From Patescibacteria group bacterium UBA6257 (GTDB taxonomy: Bacteria > Patescibacteriota > Minisyncoccia > UBA6257): a stretch of 14,512 nt of DNA. This document shows, piece after piece, positions 7,740 to 13,309 of this stretch. Location: contig DJVL01000026.1 in assembly GCA_002440845.1 (NCBI GenBank), positions 494 through 15,005 of the forward strand, written 5' to 3'. A program made the position numbers and the translations under genes. Under the pieces are notes generated by a model. It was not told the DNA's origin and did not search any database. It saw only the letters and a list, made by a program, of their open reading frames with translations. The stretch's first letter is position 1. Each line of letters opens with the position of its first letter.

Positions 7740-7868
7740 TGACGCAAAACTGTTTCGCAACTTGGCTTACGGCTCGCGGGCAAAAATTTTCCTCCCCTTG
7801 AACTCCTCCAATTTTTGCCCCCTCGCCAAAAATTTTTACAAAAATTCTTATGTCGTTTTTTATGAATC
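7740..7868. repeat. Left arm of the long inverted repeat bounding the island (near-identical core)
   Basis: These 129 bases match the reverse complement of 14231-14358 with only one 1-nt length difference (GCCCCC versus GCCCC). Outside the core, 7700-7739 is diverged between the arms. The match resumes over TTGGTGGTG, GCTGGAC and the flanking terminator palindrome, so the full arm spans about 7656-7868. The arm contains an internal hairpin, GGGCAAAAATT paired with AATTTTTGCCC. Open frames through both arms give similar peptides, but this follows from the DNA identity and I do not call a gene. Confidence 0.92.
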
Positions 7869-7883
7869 CTTAAAGGTTGTTGC

Positions 7884-7976
7884 GTATAACATCGGCATTA
7901 ACAGAAGTTTTGCGACGAAGGAGCAAAATTTGGGAAACCGAAGTGCAACGAGGTTTCCTGTTAATGCCTGTTATGT
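7884..7976 (-). other. attC-like site 6 (after the Ltp-repeat cassette)
   Basis: In gene orientation the site runs from ACATAAC (7976-7970) to GTTATAC (7890-7884). On the plus strand the outer stem GGCATTAACAG (7894-7904) pairs with CTGTTAATGCC (7958-7968). Inside are two hairpins: TTTTGC/GCAAAA (7908-7913, 7923-7928) with a GACGAAGGA loop, and GGAAACC/GGTTTCC (7933-7939, 7952-7958). The joint sequences GAAGTT and AATTTGGG are conserved in the other sites. It is the best-formed three-way junction of the set. Confidence 0.8.
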
Positions 7977-8082
7977 GCCCCGAGCGGAACGAAGTGGAGC
8001 GAAAGCGCAGCGACCCCCTTGAGTTCTCTTTTGTGAAAAAAATTTAATTCAATTTTGGCACTTTTTATCTCAATTCAATATG

Positions 8083-8532
8083 CTAATCATTAAGGTGTTG
8101 AATAGCGTAATCTGCTTCAGCTTTAGTGAATTTTTCGCCATACTCAGAAACAAGTTGGTCGTGAATAGCAGCAGGTGACATATTCTGTGTTTCTTGGTAG
8201 CTTTTTGCTTTTGCAAGAGCATTTGCTTTCCAGTCTGCCTGCACATTGTCAATCGCATACTGAGCCTCTTCCGATAAAAATTGCTCACCGTATTCTGATA
8301 CTAGTTGGTCGTATACACCTTGTTTTGACATGTGCTGTTTTTCAGCATAGGATGTCGCCTTGGCAAGGGCATTTGCTTTCCAGTCTGCGGCTACGTTGTC
8401 GATTGCGTATTGAGCTGCTTCCGCAGAAAATTGCTCGCCATACTCAGAAACCAATTGATCGTATAAGTCTTGCTTTGACATATGTTGAGTATTGGCATAC
8501 GAAGCAGCTTTATTCAGTGCAGATTTATACTC
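8083..8532. repeat. Three 150-bp tandem coding repeats (Ltp modules)
   Basis: The DNA encoding the C-terminal modules repeats with a period of 150 bp. It is recognisable from recurring stretches such as GCATTTGCTTTCCAGTCTGC and variants of CCATACTCAGAAACAAGTTG. The modules have diverged at synonymous and some coding positions, so the duplication is not recent. Confidence 0.8.
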
Positions 8533-9018
8533 GGCTGGAATAGTTGAATCCTGAATTGGCGTTGGTTCTTCTTTGTCTGAGGTAGGAATTGTTTCTGTTT
8601 TTTCTTCGTTAGCAACTTGTTCGTTGGTTTCAGCTTGCGGCTGTTCTTCATTTACTGGTTCAGTTGTAACTGTTTCATCGACCACATCTTCATTTTGAGT
8701 AGCCTGTTGTTCTTCTTTTTGTGATTCGGCTTGTTGTGTATTGGAAACATCGGAAGTGTCGACTGTTGCACCAAAAATTATGAAACCGATAATGATAACG
8801 ACAATTTTCATGCCACTTGAAAGATGAAACTTCCATTTTTGATCTACTAACTTTGTAACAGGCGGAAGAAGAACAGCCGCCATAATTAACATAACCAAAC
8901 CTGGTATTGGCTCTGAAAAAACAGAAACAATTCCGGTTAAAGCAAAAAGAACTCCGAATATCCAGCTCAGGATTAAACCTACTGAGATTTTTTTGCTTGG
9001 TGTTGTTTGTTCGCTCAT
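8083..9018 (-). CDS. Membrane protein with three C-terminal Ltp-type repeats
   Basis: 311 aa with three N-terminal hydrophobic segments (about 11-32, 38-56 and 70-84). An acidic, Gln/Thr/Glu-rich low-complexity linker follows (about 88-160). Three repeats of about 50 aa close the protein (about 162-212, 213-262 and 263-311). Each carries the pattern ALxKAxSYxxxQxMS, then YDQLVSEYGE, then AxYAIDNV. This matches the 'host cell surface-exposed lipoprotein' (Ltp) domain known from Gram-positive surface proteins and from the superinfection-exclusion lipoprotein of Streptococcus phage TP-J34. There is no lipobox, so it is anchored by helices and not by lipid. The repeats should face outward if the linker is extracellular. 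A role in surface interaction or phage exclusion is inference only. It is the distal gene of the array. Confidence 0.82.
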   Translation of the reverse strand: MSEQTTPSKKISVGLILSWIFGVLFALTGIVSVFSEPIPGLVMLIMAAVLLPPVTKLVDQKWKFHLSSGMKIVVIIIGFIIFGATVDTSDVSNTQQAESQKEEQQATQNEDVVDETVTTEPVNEEQPQAETNEQVANEEKTETIPTSDKEEPTPIQDSTIPAEYKSALNKAASYANTQHMSKQDLYDQLVSEYGEQFSAEAAQYAIDNVAADWKANALAKATSYAEKQHMSKQGVYDQLVSEYGEQFLSEEAQYAIDNVQADWKANALAKAKSYQETQNMSPAAIHDQLVSEYGEKFTKAEADYAIQHLND

Positions 9019-9088
9019 AGTTTTAAAATTAGTTAATAAAAAGTGCCAAAATTTTCCTTGTTATTATTTTTTCACAAAAGAGAATTTC

Positions 9089-9174
9089 GCACAACGTTTG
9101 CGACTATACGAAGTTGGCGTAGCCAATTTGGGAAACCGAAGTGCAACGAGGTTTCCTGTTAATGCCTGTTATGT
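9089..9174 (-). other. attC-like site 5 (hybrid, after the VIT-like cassette)
   Basis: In gene orientation the site runs from ACATAAC (9174-9168) to GTTGTGC (9095-9089). Both inner hairpins are present: TTGGC-GTA-GCCAA, and GGAAACC with GGTTTCC. The AATTTGGG joint is present as well. The outer arms do not pair: the left arm reads ACGTTTGCGACTATACG while the right arm is the CTGTTAATGCC arm of attC-6. From 9125 to 9210 it is 84/86 identical to 7927-8012, so this looks like a recombinant site. Confidence 0.7.
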
Positions 9175-9786
9175 GCCCCGAACGGAACGAAGTGGAGCGA
9201 AAGTGCAGCGGGGTGCGAACGATAGTGAGCAAGTTTTTGCTCGGGCACCTAACCAAAAGTCGCTACCCAATCTCCGATATAATGGGTTATAACAATAACT
9301 ATAATGGCGATAATTAAATGTTCAAAGATTACCCTATAAGGTTTTATGTTTTGCTGTTTAGCCATATAGTAATTAAATATCGTTATCAAACTTAAACCCC
9401 ATATAACACAGATGACAATTGCAGTAGAAAGTTGTAAAAATAGAACGGGGACAATAAATGTCAATGCAAAAACAAACTTGGAAAAGAATGTAAAAATTGT
9501 TGATTCCCATACTTCTTTTGTGGAATGCTTATTCTCAGTTTCTTCAGACACATGAATTCCCAATGCATCTGACATAGCATCAGCTATTGCTATTACAAGT
9601 ATACCACCAATAACAACAAGATTTGAATGAGTGCTGGAATGCAAACCCACAATTAAACCTAATGTTGTGATTATTCCAGATGTTAAACCAAAACTAAAAC
9701 CTTTTCTTATTGAGAGCCTCATAGATTACAATTAAAATTAATTCATTTAAATAACTTTTGGGTGCCCGAGCAAAAATTTCACTTAA
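9095..9786 (-). mobile_element. Gene cassette 5 (VIT1/CCC1-like protein)
   Basis: The cassette starts TTAAGTG after attC-4. Inverted arms at 9754-9776 and 9234-9260 share TTTTTGCTCGGGCACC and, after a 3-nt difference, CCAAAAGT. The end arm overlaps the gene's stop codon. Between the arm and the R box lies a GC-rich tract (9175-9233) of CCGAACGG-like mini-hairpins. Confidence 0.72.
9249..9722 (-). CDS. Short VIT1/CCC1-family-like membrane protein
   Basis: 157 aa, almost entirely hydrophobic. The N-terminal part, GFSFGLTSGIITTLGLIVGL (9-28), resembles the first helix of VIT1/CCC1 iron/manganese transporters (D-G-x-V-T-x-GLVxG). IADAMSDALGIHVSEETE (about 46-63) resembles the second helix and its conserved acidic end (usually LxMGxGEYxS). 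About five helices follow from the hydropathy. Full VIT proteins are about 220-250 aa with a cytoplasmic metal-binding domain between helices 2 and 3; only a short HSTKEVW linker is present here, so this is a compact form. The metal role is inferred from the family. The stop codon lies inside the cassette's inverted arm, so the cassette is filled almost end to end. Confidence 0.72.
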   Translation of the reverse strand: MRLSIRKGFSFGLTSGIITTLGLIVGLHSSTHSNLVVIGGILVIAIADAMSDALGIHVSEETENKHSTKEVWESTIFTFFSKFVFALTFIVPVLFLQLSTAIVICVIWGLSLITIFNYYMAKQQNIKPYRVIFEHLIIAIIVIVITHYIGDWVATFG

Positions 9787-9872
9787 CATCGGGCTTAAGG
9801 GAAGTTGCGACCGTAGGGAGCAATTTGGGAAAATGCCGAGCTGAGGCATTTTCCGTTTAAGCCCTGTTAAGT
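9781..9872 (-). other. attC-like site 4 (after the radical SAM cassette)
   Basis: In gene orientation the site runs from ACTTAAC (9872-9866) to GTTAAGT (9787-9781), which are perfectly complementary cores fitting GTTRRRY. On the plus strand the outer stem GGGCTTAA pairs with TTTAAGCCC. Inner hairpins are TTGC/GCAA, with loop GACCGTAGGGA, and GGAAAATGCC/GGCATTTTCC. The GAAGTT and AATTTGGG joints are present. Confidence 0.82.
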
Positions 9873-11526
9873 GAGGTGAGGGCGAAGCCCGAAAGTGCAA
9901 CGTCCCGAAGGGCTGGCGAGAGTAAAAATGGGTCGCGGTCAAAATATTAATTAATTTCTATGATTTTTCGTCGTTTCTTAATTTAAGGAAATGAGACATT
10001 CTTTCTTATTTTTTATGGTTTTGTCTTTTGGTTATCCCAAATTTTACTGTAAATTTTATTAACCTGTTTTGAATAACAATCAAGTCCTTGTTTAAATTCA
10101 TCCTTAATTAAAATATCTTCAGCTCCTGGATGAGTTGGATAAATTTTTAATTTTTCATAAATCTCCCGACTTACTTTAGGATGATCTATCCACATGCAGG
10201 GTAAAAGTAAATTTTCGCTGAAAGGTTGCCTTTTTCTGATTTCTTTAAAATATTCAGAATCCATTACTTCTTTTAGAGATTTATTTTTAATATTATCAAC
10301 AGCAAAATGAGTAAAAATGCAAGGCTCAACATCTCCTTTTGAAGTTATATGAATGTATTCTTTTCCGGCAATACAGCCACCAACATAAGGGGCATCATTC
10401 CAAAAGTCAATAATAAATAATGGTTTGTTTGCTCTAATATAACGCCCTCTTTCCAAGAGATGTTTTCTTTGCTCTGGGGTAGGCATTAAACTTAAATCTG
10501 GTTTTCGGCCTACAGGCATGTACAAGAAAAACCAGTTAATATAAGCTCCCTTATCAATTAGCATATCGATAAACTTATCGCCTGTAACTATTTCTTCATT
10601 TAATTTAGTTACTGCAACAGAAGTTCCAAAAGGAATTCCTCGATTTTGTAAGAGATCCATTGCTTTCATTATTTTTTGATAAGTTCCCTTACCTCTTCTT
10701 TGATCTGTTTCTTTTTCAAACCCTTCAATACTGATCATAGGGATAACATTGCCTATTTGAGATAATTTATCAGCACCTTCTTCATTAATTAAGGTTCCAT
10801 TAGTATAAACCTGAAAAAGAGCATCAGGATGTTTTTTATACAGCTCAAACACATCATTTCTGATAAAAGGCTCACCACCAAGAATGGTAAAAAAAGCAAC
10901 CCCCATTTCTTTAGCTTCAGTTAAAATTCTGTCTATAACTTCAAAATCCAAATCATCTTTTTTACTATAGTCTCTGGCGTAGCAGCCAACACAATTTAAA
11001 TTGCAGCGCATAGTTGGAGAAATTAAAATAGTGAAAGGAACTTGCTGTCCAGCATCTAAAAATTCTTTTCTTGTTTTTTGGTTGATCAAAAAATTGTTAA
11101 TTAAATTTTTGGTGAATTGTTCTTTGTATTTAGGATTAAGATTGGTTAAAAAATTTCTAACCAAACCAATGCTGGGATGTTTTTGCTCAAATAAGTTTTT
11201 AATATTTTTTATTGTTGGTTTATGGTGTTTAGGTGATACTTTTTCGACTAAAGAAGCCATTCTGATAATATTTTTATCAGAAGTATTGGTTAAATTGTTT
11301 AAAATTATTTGTATTATCTGTTGTTCCATTCTATTCTTTAATTCATTTTTTACCATATTTAAATGTTATTATTATCTATTTATAAAATTAACTTTTTTTT
11401 GTTTCTGTCAAAAGCTATTTTGTTATACTATAATTCCAAAGACGAAAAATCTTTTTATTAATATCCGAGCAACGCGAGACTATCTGTGCCGAAGGCACTT
11501 CCGCGACCTATTTTTATTTCACATAA
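9787..11526 (-). mobile_element. Gene cassette 4 (radical SAM protein)
   Basis: The largest cassette at 1740 bp. The inverted arms are interrupted. AAAAAT-GGTCGCGG occurs at 9924-9937 and inverted at 11501-11516. GATTTTTCGTC with TTT occurs at 9962-9976 and inverted at 11438-11451. The start arm contains an insert with a perfect GTGCC-GAA-GGCAC hairpin (11488-11500). A GC-rich tract of mini-hairpins (GGGC-GAA-GCCC, CCC-GAA-GGG) lies at 9873-9922. Confidence 0.7.
10013..11356 (-). CDS. Radical SAM protein with SPASM-like C-terminal cysteines
   Basis: 447 aa. The radical SAM cluster motif is CNLNCVGC (C118, C122, C125), preceded by ISPTMR. ILGGEPF (158-164) is the SAM-binding GGEP motif. TNGTLI (185-190) and SIEGFEKETDQRRG (209-222) are further radical SAM landmarks. 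The C-terminal part has GGCIAGKEYIHITSKGDVEPC (C328, C346) plus C387 and C427, as expected for a SPASM/Twitch-type auxiliary Fe-S cluster. An N-terminal helical domain of about 105 aa precedes the barrel. Such enzymes cleave S-adenosylmethionine to a radical and modify peptides or small molecules. No precursor peptide gene is next to it, so the substrate is unknown. The start at 11356 is taken; M10 at 11329 is an alternative, and neither has a ribosome-binding site. The long 170-nt leader includes TTGACA (about 11405-11410, minus strand), which could be a cassette-borne -35, but no -10 at proper spacing is convincing. Confidence 0.9.
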   Translation of the reverse strand: MVKNELKNRMEQQIIQIILNNLTNTSDKNIIRMASLVEKVSPKHHKPTIKNIKNLFEQKHPSIGLVRNFLTNLNPKYKEQFTKNLINNFLINQKTRKEFLDAGQQVPFTILISPTMRCNLNCVGCYARDYSKKDDLDFEVIDRILTEAKEMGVAFFTILGGEPFIRNDVFELYKKHPDALFQVYTNGTLINEEGADKLSQIGNVIPMISIEGFEKETDQRRGKGTYQKIMKAMDLLQNRGIPFGTSVAVTKLNEEIVTGDKFIDMLIDKGAYINWFFLYMPVGRKPDLSLMPTPEQRKHLLERGRYIRANKPLFIIDFWNDAPYVGGCIAGKEYIHITSKGDVEPCIFTHFAVDNIKNKSLKEVMDSEYFKEIRKRQPFSENLLLPCMWIDHPKVSREIYEKLKIYPTHPGAEDILIKDEFKQGLDCYSKQVNKIYSKIWDNQKTKP

Positions 11527-11616
11527 CGTTCCAGCGTATGAGAAGTTTTTCGACAGAAGGGAGAAAAATTTGGGTGAGCGAGCGCAACGAAGCGAACCTC
11601 ATAAGCCGTGTTAAGT
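11521..11616 (-). other. attC-like site 3 (after the small membrane protein cassette)
   Basis: In gene orientation the site runs from ACTTAAC (11616-11610) to GTTATGT (11527-11521). On the plus strand the outer stem GCGTATGAG pairs imperfectly with CTCATAAGC. The inner hairpin TTTTTC/GAAAAA has the loop GACAGAAGGGA. The AATTTGGGTGAG joint is present. The second inner arm is GC-rich and only weakly paired. With cassette 4's leader and a GC-rich tract (11617-11680), this accounts for the 329-base gap 11357-11685. Confidence 0.75.
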
Positions 11617-12052
11617 GAGCCGAGCGCTAGCGAGAGTGCAACGTGCCGACCGAACGGAGTGAGGGAGAGTACGAGCGGAGGGCAATCATGTCTTATTTTT
11701 TGGTACCCAACTTTTTACAAAAATTACTACGAATATAAGAATTGCAATTATGGTCAAGACATCCTGAAACATTATGCCTATGTTCTTTAAATCAGCATAA
11801 AGCATCATAGGCCAGAAAGGAACTACTAAAGGTATACTAATCAAAGGTGAGAACGTAATTTCTTTGCCAGTGGCAACAAGATATAAGTAGTCACTTACAT
11901 CATAAACAATACCAATTATGATGTAGGCAAGAATTACGGAAATTATTTTGTGTTCCTTGACAAATTTTAAATCAATCATTTTTTCTAGTTTCATATTACA
12001 TCAATGTTTACTGCAATTTAAATACTTTGCCCGAAGCGAGCATTTCACATAA
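11527..12052 (-). mobile_element. Gene cassette 3 (small membrane protein)
   Basis: The cassette runs from TTATGTG after attC-2 to the G of attC-3. The terminal inverted arms are weak here: GCTCGCTTCGGGCAA in the leader against ACGAGCGGAGGGCAA near the end. A GC-rich tract (11617-11680) with CGCTAGCG and CCGAACGG hairpins precedes the R box. The cassette is otherwise filled by one gene. Confidence 0.68.
11686..11994 (-). CDS. Small membrane protein of unknown function
   Basis: 102 aa with three hydrophobic segments (about 17-35, 45-66 and 72-95). A basic N-terminus (MKLEKMIDLKFVKEHK) and a basic C-terminus (KSWVPKNKT) suggest that both ends could be cytoplasmic only if one segment is re-entrant or short. 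I do not recognise the family. The coding status rests on the codon-phase hydrophobic pattern, on the gene filling a cassette, and on its direction matching the other cassette genes. There is no ribosome-binding site upstream of the ATG at 11994. Confidence 0.68.
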   Translation of the reverse strand: MKLEKMIDLKFVKEHKIISVILAYIIIGIVYDVSDYLYLVATGKEITFSPLISIPLVVPFWPMMLYADLKNIGIMFQDVLTIIAILIFVVIFVKSWVPKNKT

Positions 12053-12196
12053 TGTATCAGCGTATGCGAAGTTGCCGACTCTCTTACCTTATTATATAAA
12101 ACAAAAAGAGAGTCGGCAATTTGGGTGAAGAGAATTTGCAATTCCTTAGCGTTTATAAAATCGCAAATTCTCTGAACCGCATACGCCGTGTTAGGC
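12047..12196 (-). other. attC-like site 2 (after the helical-protein cassette)
   Basis: In gene orientation the site runs from GCCTAAC (12196-12190) to ATTATGT (12053-12047). The outer stem CGTATGCG pairs with CGCATACG. Both inner hairpins are long: TTGCCGACTCTCT/AGAGAGTCGGCAA and AGAGAATTTGC/GCAAATTCTCT. They form an obvious three-way junction with the GAAGTT and AATTTGGGTGA joints. The right core begins with A and not G, a deviation from GTTRRRY. Confidence 0.82.
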
Positions 12197-12735
12197 GATG
12201 TAGCAAAAGCCGACTCTTTAATTTAAAATTTTGGCAATCTATTCGTTTTCAATGTGATCTATCAATTTTTCAAGATCATTTTTGTCGCCAATCTTGTCGT
12301 CCCGATGTATGAGCAACACGCCTAAGCCGAATAGATTTTCGCCCTCAAGTTGTTTTTGAGCTTCTGTTGCAAAGAGTTGCACTTCATACTCAATCTTCTG
12401 TTTGAGTTGAGGATCAACATTGCTAAGAGCACTTTCTAATTGAGACGGAAGGGCGACAAGAAGTTGAGCTCTCTCCTGAAGTTTTTGTTTATATCCCTCT
12501 GCGTCTTTTTTAGCGATAGACATATTTACTTCGTGATCTAAAGAGCGAAACTTTTCCGCCGTTTCTTTTAAAATTTGAACGACGGGTTGTAGGGTTTCTT
12601 TACCCTCTACTGACTTTTCCATTTTATCCTCCTGTGGATAGTTTTGTTCGGGTGATTTCATATGATTATGATTAGTTAATAATAGATTGCCAAAATTTTT
12701 TATAAAAGTAAAGAGGCTTTTGCTATTTCGCCTAA
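12053..12735 (-). mobile_element. Gene cassette 2 (helical protein), with the best terminal inverted repeats
   Basis: The arms at 12681-12736 and 12190-12243 are inverted copies of about 54 nt. Both read GTTAGGCGA, then TAGCAAAAGCC, a variable AT-rich stretch, then AAATTTTGGCAATCTATT. The end arm includes the stop codon of the gene. No GC-rich tract separates gene and R box. In an excised circle the two arms would prolong the attC stem. Confidence 0.78.
12239..12622 (-). CDS. Helical, charged hypothetical protein
   Basis: Predicted 127 aa from the ATG at 12622. The frame is open to an ATG at 12661, which would give 140 aa. I prefer 12622 because a perfect AGGAGG lies 5 nt upstream (12633-12628), the only strong Shine-Dalgarno sequence seen among the genes here; the longer start has none. 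The sequence is rich in Glu, Lys, Gln and Leu with heptad-like spacing (ETAEKFRSLDHEVNMSIAKK and following), so it is mostly alpha-helical and perhaps coiled-coil. It ends in a more hydrophobic segment, ENLFGLGVLLIH, and an acidic tail. There is no membrane helix or signal peptide. I do not recognise the family and assign no function. Confidence 0.68.
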   Translation of the reverse strand: MEKSVEGKETLQPVVQILKETAEKFRSLDHEVNMSIAKKDAEGYKQKLQERAQLLVALPSQLESALSNVDPQLKQKIEYEVQLFATEAQKQLEGENLFGLGVLLIHRDDKIGDKNDLEKLIDHIENE

Positions 12736-12872
12736 CGTTTAAGTATATGAGAAGTTTCTCCGACTTCCTTATTATCTTATCATAGAGGAGGCAAAATTTG
12801 GGTGAAAGAAAAAGTGCAACCTTTGGAAATTATTACCGTACTTTTTATTGAACCTCATATACTTTGTTATCT
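12730..12872 (-). other. attC-like site 1 (after the first cassette)
   Basis: In gene orientation the site runs from AGATAAC (12872-12866) to GTTAGGC (12736-12730), the latter a perfect GTTRRRY core. On the plus strand the outer stem AAGTATATGAG pairs perfectly with CTCATATACTT. One inner hairpin is partial (TTTCTCC against GGAGGCAAA) and the other is AAAAAGT against ACTTTTT. The AATTTGGGTGA joint is present. Confidence 0.82.
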
Positions 12873-13239
12873 GAAGTTTAATTTTTTATTCGTAGTCTAG
12901 TAATTGGAAAATATCAATCGGCACTTCTTCGTATGGATGTGCTTTTTTGATTGCTTCAATAACAGATTTAACTTTATTCTGTTCACAAACAAACTCTATT
13001 TTAACTTCCGCAACTTTTTCAATCTCACCCTGTTTGCCAATCGTGGGATTAGAACCTTCCATTGGTAAAAAATATCCGTGTCCTTCACTCAAAAAAGCAC
13101 AATAAGTATAATTACCGATTATACCTCCACCGGCTTTTCCAATTGATAGACGGACATCATCTACAGACTCTTTTGGACAGAAAGTCACTATTTTGACAAC
13201 TTTACTTGGTTTCATAGAAAAAAATTAAATTTTAGATAA
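12736..13239 (-). mobile_element. Gene cassette 1 (NIF3/YqfO-like), next to the recombinase
   Basis: The cassette begins TTATCT at the attI-like junction (13239) and ends at the G of attC-1. Its arms at 13211-13240 and 12866-12892 both read GTTATCT, then TTTAATTTTTT in inverted sense. They include the start codon on one side and the stop codon on the other. This own-start/own-end match of cores (GTTATCT with AGATAAC) is what a reclosed cassette circle would pair. Confidence 0.75.
12886..13215 (-). CDS. NIF3/YqfO-like (CutA-fold) small protein
   Basis: 109 aa, the usual length of stand-alone proteins related to the inserted domain of NIF3/YqfO. Recognisable features are the N-terminal strand KVVKIVTFCPKESVDDVR, GAGRIGNY-like AGGGIIGNYTYCAF (28-41), a PMEGSNPTIGKQGE block (51-64) and the C-terminal KKAHPYEEVPIDIF (90-103). 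These are the family's signature motifs. The fold is CutA-like ferredoxin; the biochemical role is not established, and annotations range from 'NGG1-interacting' to metal-related. As the cassette nearest the recombinase it is the best placed to be expressed from a promoter in the attI-like region. Its ATG lies about 25 nt after the predicted transcription start. Confidence 0.86.
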   Translation of the reverse strand: MKPSKVVKIVTFCPKESVDDVRLSIGKAGGGIIGNYTYCAFLSEGHGYFLPMEGSNPTIGKQGEIEKVAEVKIEFVCEQNKVKSVIEAIKKAHPYEEVPIDIFQLLDYE

Positions 13240-13245
13240 CTCGTT

Positions 13246-13273
13246 TCTATACGAATTGTTTGTATAATATCAA
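13246..13273 (-). promoter_or_regulatory. Candidate cassette promoter (Pc) reading into the array
   Basis: On the minus strand TTGATA (13273-13268) and TATAGA (13251-13246) are 16 nt apart. Transcription would start near 13239, at the attI-like junction, and read cassette 1 first. It overlaps the first dif-like repeat, so recombinase binding could repress it. Confidence 0.45.
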
Positions 13274-13280
13274 CCTTTTG

Positions 13281-13309
13281 TTGCATATTATACGAACTTA
13301 ATGTATAAT
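13281..13309 (+). promoter_or_regulatory. Recombinase gene promoter
   Basis: TTGCAT (13281-13286), a 17-nt spacer and a perfect TATAAT (13304-13309). The -10 is the right arm of the second dif-like repeat, and an inverted repeat (13311-13339) covers the start point, so autoregulation by the recombinase is plausible. Confidence 0.65.

Larger units (their letters stand above)
7890..9094 (-). mobile_element. Gene cassette 6 (Ltp-repeat membrane protein)
   Basis: The cassette begins TTGTGCG after attC-5 and ends at the G of attC-6. Terminal inverted repeats flank the gene. The start arm 9036-9095 and end arm 8024-8068 share, in inverted sense, TTCTCTTTTGTGAAAAAA and, after a diverged spacer, ATTTTGGCACTTTTTAT. 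A GC-rich tract of about 45 nt (7977-8023) separates the end arm from the R box. Confidence 0.75.

Noticed and set aside
7717..8022. 101-aa plus-strand frame resembling the peptide encoded at 14181-14486 on the minus strand
   Set aside because: The similarity is explained by the inverted-repeat DNA itself. The frame continues into attC-6 and diverges outside the repeat, so there is no sign of selection on protein.
8993..9292. 99-aa plus-strand frame sharing a peptide with the frame at 7717-8022
   Set aside because: It reads through attC-5, and the shared residues come from the duplicated 86-bp site segment.
9694..9942. 82-aa minus-strand frame
   Set aside because: It spans attC-4 and the GC-rich tract and has no protein-like composition.
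11001..11618. 205-aa plus-strand frame, Phe/Cys/Leu-rich
   Set aside because: It is antisense to the radical SAM gene and runs into attC-3, with composition typical of antisense AT-rich coding DNA.
12121..12312. 63-aa plus-strand frame
   Set aside because: It overlaps the attC-2 hairpin and the end of the cassette 2 gene and is a shadow frame.
7884..12872. Possible CRISPR array or REP/MITE family
   Set aside because: The spacing is 0.5-1.7 kb with whole genes between the sites, and the repeats are conserved in structure more than in sequence. The attC interpretation fits better.
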